Of a DNA stretch of 64,000 nt, positions 1-13,900 are shown in pieces. The position numbers and the translations under genes are program-made. Position 1 is the first letter of the stretch. Every line of letters starts with the position of its first letter. The DNA is from Ciona savignyi (lineage: Eukaryota; Chordata; Ascidiacea; Phlebobranchia; Cionidae). The stretch is from contig CH003341.1 in assembly GCA_000149265.1 (NCBI GenBank), positions 3,687 through 67,686 of the forward strand, given 5' to 3'. The notes under the pieces were generated by a model that did not search any database, was not told where the DNA came from, and was given only the letters and a program-made list of their open reading frames with translations.

Positions 1-290
1 TCAATGTCAGAGAACGTGCAAATAACTCAATGCCAGAAAACGTGCAATCCACTCAATGTCAGAGAACGTGCAAATAACTCAATGCCAGAAAACGTGCAAA
101 TAACTCAATGCCAGAGAACGTGCAAATAACTCAATGCCAGAAAACGTGCAAATAACTCAATGTCAGAAAACGTGCAATCCACTCAATGCCAGAAAACGTG
201 CAAATAACTCAATGCCAGAGAACGTGCAAACTAACTCAATGTCTGACAACGTGCAATAACCCAATGTCAGAGAACGTGTCACCAATAACT
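1..290. repeat. 26-bp minisatellite array
   Basis: A tandem array of about eleven 26-bp units of the form TCAATGYCAGARAACGTGCA plus AATAAC or ATCCAC. Units start at 1, 27, 53, 79, 105, 131, 157, 183 and 209, then lose phase by 1 bp and degrade toward 290. The main variation is T/C at position 7 and G/A in the AGARAA part. The array runs off the left edge, so its full size is unknown. Open frames across it are a by-product of the repeat. Confidence 0.95.
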
Positions 291-756
291 TTGGTTTCTG
301 CATATCTAGACCATGTTGTCTAAGAAATGACTTAGTTTCATTACATTCTATTATTCCTTTTTTTCCAAATGGGACCCATAATAAACGATTGAATACTTTT
401 ACCACGTGACTCACAAAGTAATTGAAGTGTGTCTGTGTCCGCCCGAATTTATTGGTGGATGTTTAGCTAAAGGTTTTCCGGTTATCGTTTGAGCAGACTA
501 AAGCGCTTTTACCAAATAAATTATACGCTAAGGATGTAGTTTGCTTCTGCAAGCATAAACGCACGGGTCCCATAGTTATTAAACCAAACTTCTTTTTATG
601 TGTAGTTAAAAATAATATTCGTGTAAGATTTACTAACATTTTACCACAATTGTTTTAAATTAAAGCCTCTTGTCAAGCATTGTATTGAAATAAAGTTAAA
701 TTCCCAAAACAGCCCGCTTGATTTTTAATGGCTTCGGGGAATTCCCCTAGGTTTAG

Positions 757-1740
757 TACATAAATTCTGTTTTTGCATATCTGGGTCATGCTATCTAACA
801 ATTATTAAAGTCCTAATCCGATTTGACAATTCTTTGTTGGAGATGTCGGGGCAATATGGCACGCCTGTCACAATTAATATTTGAGAACAAAATCTTAATT
901 TTTAGGGTATTTCCCTTATTATTTTTTATTTGTTGTTAAAGTTAAATCAGTGGCTAATGCACTTACATTTCACCAAATCTGATTGAATATGGAGCAGCCG
1001 TGTTCTAGCGCTATACCCAAAAAACTATTTTTTAGAACAAAATACAGTTTCGGTTTAACGTTCCCGGGGAATTCCCCTGGATTTATTACCCAAAATTTTG
1101 GATTTTGCATATCTTAACCTAATTGTCTAATAATTCACAATTTTTTGCGATCCCAGTAGCCTAATCCTTTTTGGTAGATGTCGGGTTCACAAATCATACC
1201 TGTCAAATTATGATTTAAGAACAAAATTTTGTTTTTTGAGGTATTTCCCTTGATAATTTTTTTTTATCCAATTGTTGAATCAGTGACTTGTGCAATTACT
1301 TTTCACCAAATCTGATTAAATTCGGAGCAGCCATTCTAGCGCTACACCCAAAAAAGCTATTTTTTAGAACAAAATACTGTTTTGGTTTTTTAATGTCCGA
1401 TAGGAATTCCTCTGAATTTATTACCCAAAATTTTGGTTTCTGCATATCTAGACCATGTTGTCTAACAAATGACAAAGTTTTATTGCGATTCCATTACCCC
1501 TTTTGTTAGATGTCGGGTCCACAAATCATACCTGTCACAATCATGGTTTAGGAATAAATCTTCATTTTTAGGGTATTTTCCTAAGTAATTTTTTTCTAAC
1601 TTATAAATGGTAAAGCAGTTGCTAGTGCACTTACATTTTACCCAATATAAATTAAATTGGAGCAAGCGTTCGAGCGCTATGCCCAAAAAAGCTAAATTTT
1701 TAGAAAAAATACCGTTTTGGTTTTTAACGTCCCTGGGAAA
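757..1740. repeat. ~335-bp degenerate tandem repeat, three units
   Basis: Three head-to-tail units can be anchored on the shared string TTTTGCATATCT near 774, 1104 and 1440 (spacing 330 and 336 bp). Each contains TAGATGTCGGG, a CACCAAATCTGATT-like block, AGCGCTA-CCCAAAAA and a GGGAATTCC-like block before the next unit. A partial unit with the same anchor lies at about 297, directly after the 26-bp array. Short frames of about 70-108 codons here shift between units and are not credible genes. It fills the 5' flank of the xanthine dehydrogenase gene. Confidence 0.85.
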
Positions 1741-1908
1741 TAATGCTCTGTATATGTCTCTATTCATGGGGAATACATGAGCATATCGTATCCAATAACT
1801 TGACATTTCATGTAATGATCACCTTCCATTATATGGTATTGTGTCATACGGAGGTTGCTGTTTTATACTTTACTAAGCAGTCTGTTCAAGTTATTAATCA
1901 TTATTACA

Positions 1909-1916
1909 TATAAAAG
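1909..1916 (+). promoter_or_regulatory. TATA-box-like motif before the XDH start codon
   Basis: TATAAAAG lies 26 bp before the XDH ATG at 1942. A TSS at the usual distance would leave almost no 5' UTR. This fits either a very short leader or the outron of a trans-spliced mRNA, since TTTAG|ATT directly before the ATG resembles an acceptor. Trans-splicing is common in ascidians. The motif alone is weak evidence. Confidence 0.25.
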
Positions 1917-1941
1917 ATTTAGCTTGAGAACAGTTTAGATT

Positions 1942-4900
1942 ATGGCACCCTTCGAAGATCTATTAGAATTCAAACATATATGGACAAAACCCAACGACGT
2001 GTTGGTGTTTTACGTAAACGGTACAAAGGTAAAATGATATTTTTAAATTTGTTCGTGAAATATAAATTTTAACTTATTTTTTAGGTAACCGAGCCACACC
2101 CGGAACCGGAAACTTCCCTTATTGTTTACTTGAGAACGAAACGTAAGGCCATATAAAATAAACAACAACGTAATATTTCTATATACTTTGATAGTACATA
2201 GTAAAAAATGGTACATAGCAGTGCACAACGATACACAAAGGTGCATTATGATGCAAAGTAATAGATAATGATACACAATGGTGCGTTATGGTGCACAGTA
2301 ATACACAATCATGAACAATGATGTACAATAATAGTTTGTCCGGCCGGTTGGTCCAGCCGCTAGACTCTTTAAGAGCGTCGCCTTTCAATCGAAAGGTTGC
2401 AGGTACCGACGATGGGCGCGAAGTGATCTGACGATTGCCCGCGTGTTAACCCCCTTGGTTTCCCCATTCACGGAGATAAACATGAATATCCTATCCTATC
2501 ATAATAGTGTACAGCGGTACATTAATGTTCAGGCTGTGAAACAATTTTTAGTCTATTATTTTTTAAATCTTCATGCATTGTGTTGTTTACTTGCAGTACG
2601 ATTAACTGGTACAAAGCTTGGATGCAGCGAGGGAGGCTGCGGTGCGTGCACTGTCATGGTGTCCAAATGGGACAGGTCACAAAGTCGGATCGTGTGAGTA
2701 TAGATATTTACATTTTTAAGATTACGTCATACGATAAGGTTAAACAATTGCAATTTTTACCGAAATACTGTATTTTAGTATGCGGCCAGTTTGGTTGTCT
2801 ACGTCTTGTTTAACAAAAATCGATTCGTGAAAAAAATATTTCCCAAAAGAAACTAAAGTCTAAACTGGTATATCCACGACAGTGAGGTATTGGTTGACAA
2901 GCTTGGGTCAACCAAGCAGTGTTAAAACATGCCTGACAAGTTTTCTAAGCAACACCTCGTTTGCAGGCATTTTTCGGTGAATTCGTGCTTGGCTCCAGTG
3001 GTTTCAATGCATGACTGTGCGGTAACAACTGTAGAGGGTATTGGCAGTACGAAAACAAAACTTCATGCCGTCCAAGTAATAATATTAAAACATGACAACA
3101 CTCGCGATTACAGTGATGTATTTTCCACATTGGAATGAATGTCGCATTCCGATTATAACCTCGATAACTCTTTTATTAATTAAAGTAAATATATGGATGC
3201 TTATTAAATTGATGGCTATTAAGGTCAAAAATAATTGCAAACAATAATTTAGATTATAAATACTGAATTTTTAAATCTGAAATTTACTTAACTGTTTGGG
3301 TTGTTTTTCATCGTTTGTTAATTTATGCGGTAGTGCCCTTTATATCAGTGCGGTTGTGTTCACAGGGGAAGCACTTGGCTTTCGTGCCTAAACCCAGTGA
3401 AATATTTATTTAAACAAAAACTACAGGAGTGTATCTACCATATGTAGTACATTGCAATGGCCGAAGTAAGCCGGGGATGGATACGAGATGATGATTGCTT
3501 GTAAGATAAAAAAACTTTCGTTTTCACATACGTGGGAGTGAGGTGACAATGTATTCTTTCGTACATGGGACAAATACTTCTGTACAGCCATGTGGCCAAA
3601 TGGTTAACGCGAATAAGACATATACCGACTTTATACAAAAACAATCCTAGTCATGAGCCTATCAAGGGTTCTAAACTTGGATTGGAAAAATACTTCTGTA
3701 TACAAAGGAACGTTTGTGGAAGTTTCACGGATCTCAATGCGGCTTCTGCACCCCGGGTATTGTTATGTCAATGTATGCTTTGTTACGTAACAACTCCAGC
3801 CCGAAGATGCCGAACATAGAAACGTGCCTTCAGGGAAATTTGTGTAGATGCACCGGATACCGACCTATACTCGGAGGTAAAGAAATTACATTCATCCAAA
3901 GTTTCTTTATTTTACTGATGAGGTGTTGGGTATTCTTTAGCTGTTTGCTTCTACTCGTTTATATTCAAGCTTCTCTACCATAAATCAATATAATATGGCC
4001 ATTTCGAATAATTCACATAATGAATATACGGATATGAAAATTGCTCCTAGGTTTCACAGCACTAGCAATCGCCAAGCTCAATAAAGTAGCCTACAGTGTG
4101 CTCGTTGTTCTAAAATTGTCCGCATTAATTACTATTGTTAACTCTGATTAAGGGAATAAATATATCCATCAATTTTGTATTTTCCCGTATAGCATACAGA
4201 GTTCATTTGTGGAAGATATTACAAAGAAATTATTCGCACTACTACAATGTGGGAAAAAGGTTAAATTCACCGCAACGGCCGCATAAATTATTTCTGTGGA
4301 TCTTCGTTCGTTTGCCGTCGCAGCTAAACGCGTTATGTGCCTAAACCTTTTTATGGTTTGCTCTGTACTATAATAAAAGGAATCGGGCCACAACGAAAAT
4401 GTGTCGACGATAAACCTCCAACTAAGAGCATTTCATTTACGTACACTAGAATATCCACGTATATGTATATAATCGACACGGGTGAAGCCAATCCTTTTCA
4501 GTAGATAAATATTAGAAAATTGATGTCACATTTTATTTATTTCAGCTTTCAAAACTTTTACCGAGAACAAAACTGGTTGTCCAATGGGAAAACGCTGCTG
4601 CAAAATCACTCCCCCAAGCGACGATAACCAAGGTAAAAAAGTAAAGGTTTTATTATCACTTTGATGTGTGTGTGCGGGAAGGGTGGTGGGGAGTGGAAAT
4701 AAAGAAAAAACAACAAAAATTGATAGAATATAGGATAGGATATTTATGTCTATTCCCTTGAAAGGAAAAACCAAGGGGGTTAACACACGGACAATCGTCA
4801 GATCACCTCGCCCCCACCGTCGGGTATCAGAGCTTTTGCCGTATGTTGTATATATATTATAGATACGTTTCTTCAATTTGGTAAAACTCATTAGTCCACC

Positions 4901-7900
4901 GGGTTTAGGCAATGTCTGTAAAGTGCCTTGCCCAAGGACACAGCCGACTAGCTGGCGACCAGTTTTGCACCTGCAACCTCTCAATTGAAAGGCGACGCAC
5001 TTAACCGCAAGACCAACCGGCCGGACAAATAATGTTTGAGCTCAGCACTAATAAAATATGTTTATAGCTCAGGTCGTAATTTTGATATGAAAATCCACGG
5101 TGGCTTGTATAACATATAAGTATAAGTACATGTCCACATTTTACTAATAAATAATTTGTTGTATAAAATAAACATTTATATCCCATCCTATTTCGATAAT
5201 ATGAATATTAATATAAAATACATATGATCATTGAAATGATTTTTAACAGCCAACGATTGTTCGGATTGCTACAAAACTTACGACCCGTCACAGGAGCCGA
5301 TATTTCCCCCTGAGCTTCTAGTGAGTTCCATCATCTCAATTGTAGGCTATGCCGCATTGCATATACTGTACGCATACCGTGCTGTAGTGCATTACGTAAA
5401 CAAATGTTTATGCTATGCAGCAGTAACGATATGTGCAAATAGTTAGGCTATGCAGCTTGTTAGTTTGCAAACGTGCTACCACATATATTCTTACCGAGAC
5501 CGTTTTCTTTGCAATCACGTTTGTTTTTTTATCCATGGTTACCGTTCCACAATTTGCGTTTATGGCCCCATTGCTTAAGCCACTACAGGATGATGAATAT
5601 TATTATTATGTTTCTAATGTTTTAGTTTAATTCATTAATCTGGTGGGTTCGGGCGATTTTCGCAAACTGTCTTGCTTAAGAGTACAACCGACTAGTTAGC
5701 GAACAATTACGATTCTACAACCAAAAGTCTAAAAAGACGGGTACTTACCCACAAAACCATTCTGCCGGTCTCTGCAGATAACCAGCCGAAACCATGCGGC
5801 CACCCCTCTAAAGTTTGTCGGCGAACGAGTAACATGGTATCGGCCAACCACACTTGATCAGCTCACCGACCTAAAGGAAAAATACCCTGATGCCCAATTG
5901 GTCGTTGGAAACACCGAGATTGGAATAGAGACAGGGGTTAAAGGGCGATGCCACCCGTTGATTGTCACTCCTGGAGCCGTGGAAGAAATATCATTTGTGA
6001 AAAACGACCAATCAGGTAAACGGGGTATGTTACTATGCAGTCTGTATAACCATGAACTTTGTATAGGCTTTCACAGAAACATGGGAACGCTTTGAAACCC
6101 ACACAGCGTACAGGTAAAATAGCAACTGTGGTGGTTCACATGTGGTTGACTATTTATCTTTAGAATTTTAGATTACCTCATGCGAAAAGTTTGGTTAGTA
6201 AAGCTATTGTAATGTAGCTATAAGTATGTACCTGACACGATCTTACTTTTTTAGTTCAATCTATTATTCCACTATGAAATTATCTTGCCCTAGAAACAAC
6301 TGAGTAGCCTATCCCACTGCTAATTATAATTTCACAACTTTTTTATGACAACCAATGCTCTAATCAACTGAGGGGCTAATCAGCAGATGAAAAGGCCAAA
6401 ACAGTCTGTATACATTTTTATACCTTAACATATTCGCTTTTTATCAAACCTTGCTTTAAACCACTCTATTTTGTGGCGTTTTAGGGATAGAAATTGGAGC
6501 AGCATGCATTTTAAGCAACTTGGTACAACAACTAAACAAGATTGTGGAAGAAAAAGAAGAGCATCTGACACAACCATTGTCTGCCATATTGGAAATGCTA
6601 CATTGGTTTGGTGGAGACCAAATACGAAATGTTGCTGTAAGTTTATTAATGCCGCTTTGTACACAAAGTTCGACAAATTCATTAATTTATTACACTTTTA
6701 TCTTAAAAAGTAAAGTTTTTAATGCATGATAAGGTAAGATATTTCCTATCGGCTGTGGGTTCTGACCTTATTGTTATATAACATTGATGTCCTGTAATGT
6801 TTAATGCTTGACCAGAAATATTTTCTTTTATTGGTTTTTACAGCAAGAAAATGTTGAAATATCTCTGACATTTTAGCATGTAATTAAGGTAAATTGTTAA
6901 TTGACTATTTGATAAGGCACTTGCAATTTACTGGGTAATAAACCTAAATGTTAGATTCCATTACCTACCTTATCAAGTACACACTATTTTCCTAGGTCAT
7001 TGGAGGAAACATAATGACGGCAAGTCCAATTTCTGACCTTAACCCGATTCTTATGGCATGTTGTGCTACAGCCACCTTTATGTTGCATTCCCGCGGCACA
7101 AGAAAGGTTACGATGAACCAATCGTTCTTCCCAGGCTACCGCAAGACTTGTGCAATGAAGGGCGAGGTGTTGCTTTCAGTTCGGATTCCATTCATGAGAA
7201 AGGTGGGGAGAGCATAGCGGTGTTTTGTTATTTCATTAAACAAAATTCTAACTCTTCTCTCAGTTGGCCTATTTGGTAAAAGCTCTTGTGTTTTGCATGC
7301 TGGTTGTTAGTTGAAAAACCTCTCACTTTCAAGACAAGTGTGTTTTTCTCACTTTCAAGACAAGTGTGCCTGCACCTATTGGATGAATTGAACTAAACAG
7401 TTAAAATATTTGTTGTTACAAATAACGCCTCTTTCATTTTCCCATTAACTGGGATTAAATATGAAAGTCAATTAATTAAAATCCACACTGGGTGTAAAGT
7501 AGGATTAATTATATACTCATTTTACCAACTGGATTAAAAAAATACACTCTGATATAAATTTAAGTGTTATGGGGATCTATCTCAAGCATGCTTTTTAAAA
7601 CCTGGTTTTGATGCGACTAAACCTGTCAGCTGTGCATCAACACTCTAATTTGTGAGCTAAGAGCCTGGGTGGGTTCAGAACCTTTTTTAGCTTTCTACTT
7701 CGGGAACCATTAGTTCACGAGCCAAGATGAATAATATTTATGTTAGTAATATTTATTTATTTAGGGAGAGTACATGAAGGCATACATGCAGTCTAAACGT
7801 AGAGAAGACGACATAGCGATCGTGAATGCGGCACTGCGTGTCAAGTTTTACCATGGGTCTCGCAAAGTAGAAGAATTTTCTGCTGCATTTGGTGGAATGG

Positions 7901-10900
7901 CTGCCACTTCGGTGATGGCAAAGCATTTGATGGAAAACATAATAGGAAGGTTAGTTTTCCATGATGCTTGATCGTGTAGTCTCCGAAAAGGATATTCCCG
8001 TGAATGGGTAAACCAAGGGGGTTAACACACGGGCAATCGTCAGATCACCCCGCGCCCATAAAAGAAGACCACCTGTGGGGTAGTATATATTTCTCTTCTT
8101 GCTTTTACATACAAACCACACTGATCGCTTCTAAAACGCAATTTTTTTTTTATTTCTCCGTTTTCTCATAGTAGTTGACTTATGTATGATGTCCGCTGCT
8201 TTTCATCTTCGAAGAAATATACGACTAATTTTCGACGGAGTATTAATAAGGTTGCTGTTGTTAACATCATTTAAACAGACCCACCTTTTTACCTAGACCA
8301 CTCCATAAATAAGTCTTTAGTTGTTCAATTACCTTAATGCGGTGCTTTGTTTGAATCTAGAGAGTGGAAAGATGAATTAATTGATGACGTTGCTGCTTGG
8401 ATGAGAGAGGACTTTAAATTGGAGCAAAATGCTCCTGGTGGAATGGCGGAGTATCGTGAAGCTCTGGCATTGAGTTTTTTCTTTAAGTTCTACATCCACG
8501 TCAAAGATTGCCTTTGCAAAGAGGGCGCCACTAAGGTTGGATTAAAGGAAATACAATGACACAATGCAAACATTAGGATAGAACATGATATTTATGTTTG
8601 TACCATTGGATTGGAAATCGTTAGATTGTCATGTATAAGGATCTAACTATTTTTAGGGTATGCTTTAATCAATGTCTGAGTTTTTTCTTTAAAGTCTAAA
8701 TTAAGTTCCAAGGATTAAATATACCAGAGGTTTAAAATATTAAACCTAGGATGAAATTGCCTCTGAAGACAAATGTACAAAAGTTCCACTTGGGGGGAAT
8801 CACCCTGTTTCACTGAGCACCCAGACATGGGAAGAGGTTTGTTATTTGTTTGTAGGTTTATACGAGAAAACCTGTTAACAGATATGCTTTACGAGAAGCA
8901 TAAAAGATATGCTTTTAAACTATTGTAGTGTGTTATTTTATTGTTAGCAATTTACTTGATTAGGGGCAAGAAAACTGGTAAGATTGAACCATAAAACACA
9001 GTTATTGGAGTAGTTTGCAGCTATAAGTTATAAATTTTTTTTAAGGAGGTTTCACTTGCAAGATCTATTGCAGGGTGTTAAAGAAATATGATTAAAATGA
9101 TGCCAAAGTTTTTGCTCAACTTCCTAAACCATTGTGTTTAAACAATGTAGGTGCATTGCGCAAGATCATAACCAATAAGTAAGTGGCTGAGATCAATCAC
9201 ATCACTTTTCGGCTGATAGACCTTTCGCTTTTACTGTCTGCTAAATCTGTAATAATTTTTTCTAATAAAGATACCAGAGAATCAGCCAAAAGACAACAGT
9301 GTTGGAAGACCACTTCCACATAGTTCAGGGCAACTGCATGTCACTGGTGAAGCGAAATACTTGGATGATATCACCCCGTATGCAGGTGGGTTGGTATTCC
9401 CCGCCAGTTTACCCAGTCACTTAAGAGCATCTGCCACCAGCAGAAGGTTTGCTCAATTCAAAGCAATTATCTGGCATAGGAAAACAATAGGCAGCACTGT
9501 ATTGTGTTGATATGAGCTTTGAACCCCTGATCTTCAACTATAACTCATGGAATGCTAAAGCATGTGATCTAAAGTTATTTTAAGTCAAGAAGTTTATTCT
9601 GGTGTAGAATAGTGTCATGCTGTTTCATTTTAACTGTTCATTTTTTCGCATCCATAAGTAGGACTTCTCTATGTGGTGAGAATAACATGTAGTGATATTG
9701 TATCCAAACACTTTTACAGACGAGCTTTACATGTGTCTGGTAACCAGTACACGTTGCCATGCCCACGTTCGTGACGTTAACCTTGCTGACGCGATGGCAT
9801 CGCCGGGCTACGTGACGTATGTGGATCATCGTGACATACCTGGTTCCAATGAATGTGGGGTAATGAAAGGAGACCTTGTCTTTGCAAATGGGAAGGTAAA
9901 TCAATATATAATTTAAGTAGCAGGCCTCTAACTTTATAAGTTTGGCTTGCACTTATATTATATTTATTGTAAATGGTTATTGGAGCGCTCAACATATATA
10001 TATATATGTTCAGTTTGTTTTTATCATTGTTATTCATACTCCTGGTCGAGTTACCTTATGTATTTCAATGTGACTACAATTGCAGGTGACATGTGTAGGT
10101 CAGGTGATTGGCGCTGTCATTGCCGACACTTGTGCCCATGCACATCGAGCTGCTCAGCTTGTGAAGGTTACACATGAAGATATTTTTCCCAGGATATTGA
10201 CAATAGAGGTATAGCTAAAACACATTTTAACAAGCATGAGAAATGCATTGTAACCAAGTACTTCGAAGCTTATAAACCGTGGTTATGGCCAACCCAGCCG
10301 AATAAATGTTAGCTCCTTACTTCACCCTTGGATCGTTAAACTTGGTGCAAAATTGGTTGAACAAAACCTGGGGAAATGTCCCTTTATACACATCACTCTG
10401 TAACCTGATTGTGCAACCTGCTAATCTGATAATTGTTAGAATGGACTTTTATTAATTTAAGTAAAACAAGTTTGGTTAAGTTTTATTGGAAAGTTAGGTA
10501 AAACATTTCAACATACTACTAGGTCGACTGCCGCAACGATGGTAGAAATTATATCTGCTTCACTGCTAATATCAACTATTGTGTTGATAAATTTATTTAA
10601 ATGCTTCTATGTTACTCCTAAAAAAATTTAACAGGATGCAATAAAACATGAATCCTTCTACAAAACTCTTCATATAAATGCTGGGGATGCCGCAACAGCA
10701 CTAGATGCTAGTGAATACGTCATTGAAGGGGAAATGAGGTTTCAAATTCATCAGATTCCCTCGTACCCTCTTTTCGGTTTAATATTGTTTTATTTCATTT
10801 ACTTGACAGAATTGCTGGACAAGAACATTTCTATTTGGAAACACAAGCTTGCTTAGTTGTACCACAGCTGGAAAGTGGTCAGATGGAAATTTATTGTTCT

Positions 10901-13900
10901 TCTCAAAGCCCAACTTCTTTGCAAGATGACGTAAGACGTGCTGATAATCAATTGCGATTACTGTGTTAATTCTTCAGCTTTACAAATGGTGGCTTTAATA
11001 TGCCAATTGCTTAATGAAATATCCCCTTTAACAACTACAACTGTATTGTAGTTAGGAGCTATTTCAAAATTCCAAAAGTTTATCTTTCACAGGCTGCTTC
11101 TGTTCTTGGCATAGAAAGCAACAAGGTAATAGTGCGTGTGAAACGGATGGGTGGGGGCTTTGGGGGCAAAGGAACTCGGTATATTGTTGTCTCAAACCCA
11201 GCTGTTGTTGCGGCCAAAAAGTAAGTTTTGTAGTTTATGTCCGCACTGACGCAATTTTAATTTTATTTTGTATAAACATTGTGTAAAATGGTCCAAAATG
11301 GCTTATACCTTTTTATGCGCTAAGCAGCAAATTCTTGTCTGACTTCAATTGTTTAAATAAACAGATAACATGGCCATATAAAATATTGTAGACCATATTA
11401 TGACCCTATTTGTTCTTTTAATTTCATCAACAAAAGAAATTGAGCCAATTTTAATAAGAATAAATTACTTTTACCGAAAAAAGTCAGGCAATTTGGTACC
11501 CAGTGTAACACTTTTTTCTATATGACTAGGTGATTTACTCGACATATAATGATGCACTATTAATTGTTGTTTATCATTTCTTTACAGGTGTGGCCGACCT
11601 ATTCGATGCATGCTTACAAGACAAGAAGATATGTTGATTTCCGGTCAGAGACACTCATTCTATGCAAAATACAAGGTGTGTGTACATTTAACTATAACTT
11701 TAGCATATATCAGACAGGATAGCACAGATTAGCACAGCTTTCAACTGAAATGTTGTGTAATTGAAACCAGCTGTTTGCCAGTCGGTTACATCCTTGACTG
11801 TTACCTGACGTCCCTGACCCACCTGGTAAATAGATTGACCTTGAACAGTAGGATTGTGTTATTCACACAAGGCAATCTAAAGTTTTTCGGCCTAATAATG
11901 CCACCTGCGTTTCCCAATCCAAACATATCTATCCTTACTTATTTTAAAAACATTAAAGGTATTCTAAATTGTTTTGTTGTAGGTTGGTTTCACAAAAGAA
12001 GGGAAGTTGACATCCTTGGTGAACAACATATACAGCAATGCCGGGAACTCATTAGATGTATCGATTCCAGTGATGGAGAGAGCACTTTATCACAGTGGTG
12101 GCTGTTATAGGTATATGTGGCACTAACATAATAGAAAGCATATTCATATTATATCCCTTTGAATAGGAAACTTAGTTACCACAACTGAAATCGTTAGATA
12201 AAACCATGCCAACTGCTGAGTTACAGGACTATTGAAGTGTGTTGTATTTCTACAATTTAATTGTACCCATTAATTGAGTGGTGACAGTTTCGATCCACAA
12301 CTATTCAGCTAAAATAACAACAATCTAACAGAGAAGTTTGTTCTTAGTTGATTCACGCCAATCACACCACAGTTCTGTGAGAGGCTGATGTTGTGTTGTC
12401 TTGATGAATAAAGTACTGGTTCGATCAGATTTTATAATGTGGGTTGTTTGAATCAACACACAACGATAGCTTTTGTAACCCAATGGTAGGCGGGAGGTGG
12501 GAGGTCAATTGACAATTTCCTGTGTCATATGTATTTATCCATGTAGATAGAAATAAATATCGGACATGCCCCAAACAAAATTCGTAATAATCCATAAAAA
12601 CATGGATTCTAGGATCCCAAACATCGCGATCGCTGGTCACGTCTGCAAAACAAACATCCCATCAAACACGGCTTTTCGTGGTTTTGGTGCGCCTCAAGCA
12701 ATGCTCATCGCCGAGGATTGGATTTCTGGTATTGCTGCAAAACTTGGGATATCTGCTGAAAAGGTAAGAAAGAATTAAGACTTTTTTCTCCCAGATGACC
12801 TTGCCTGATGGGTTAGGATAGGATATGATATTCATGTTTATCCCCGTGAATGGGAAAACCAAGGGGGTTAACACACAGACAATCGTCAGATCACCTCGCG
12901 CCCATCGTCAAGTTACCGAAGCTATGTGTTGTATATGATAGACACGTTCCTTGAATTTGGTAGAACCATTAATCCGCTGGGTTAAGGCAATGTCCGTAAG
13001 GTGCCTTGCCCAAGGACACAACTGACTACCTAGCGACCAGTTTCGCACATGTAACTTTTCGATTGAGAGGCGACGCATTTAACCGCTAGACCAACCTGCC
13101 GGATACAAAATGTGTATATTCCAGGTGCGTGAGATAAATATGTATAAAGAAGGTGATAGCACCTACTATGGTCAAGTACTGGAAAGCTTCAATTTGCCAA
13201 GATGTTGGCAAGAATGTTATCAAAAGTCAAACTTTAATGAACGAAAAGAGAAAATTGAAGAATACAACTCAAAGAACCGGTACCAACCAATCTATAACAT
13301 TGTTATATTCCATTTAACACTCGGATGTACAGTCCTTAACCTTACTTATTTTAGTTCACCTAAAGGTGAATTAGACATTTTTTGCTCGTGTACACAAACC
13401 AATCCTATCTTATCATATTCTAACTGTTCATTTTGCTCATTGGAAAGTATCTAATATATGAACTTGCACACACTTACCATCATAGACTGTATTTCCATAT
13501 TATTGCCCCTTTCCCCTCACCATGTTATATATACTAAGTCATACATATCATATCATACGATATTTATGTTTATCCTTGTGGATGTAAAAACATAGCAATT
13601 GTCAGATTACCTCTTATCCATGATCCTGTTAGAGGGTGCTGTATATTATTCAGGTGTTTCTACTGTTTTAATACTCGTTAATCCTCTGGGTTCTGTCAAT
13701 GCATGCAAAGCGCCTTGCTGAATACACAACTAATTAGCCTGAAAACATGCTGGTTTACGTGAAAGAAACTGGATGTAGCTGAGCACAGCATCTAAACTGA
13801 CAGATATGACTAATATTCAACACATTTTTTCTACAGTTGGCGAAAACGTGGCATCTCTTGCATTCCAACGAAGTACGGTATCTCCTTTACTGAATTCTTT

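Noticed and set aside
1-290. CRISPR-like regular repetition
   Set aside because: The units are contiguous 26-bp repeats without unique spacers, and the genome is eukaryotic. It is a minisatellite.
1480-1806. 108-codon minus-strand frame near the left edge
   Set aside because: It lies across the ~335-bp tandem repeat, shifts frame between units and has no splice or domain support.
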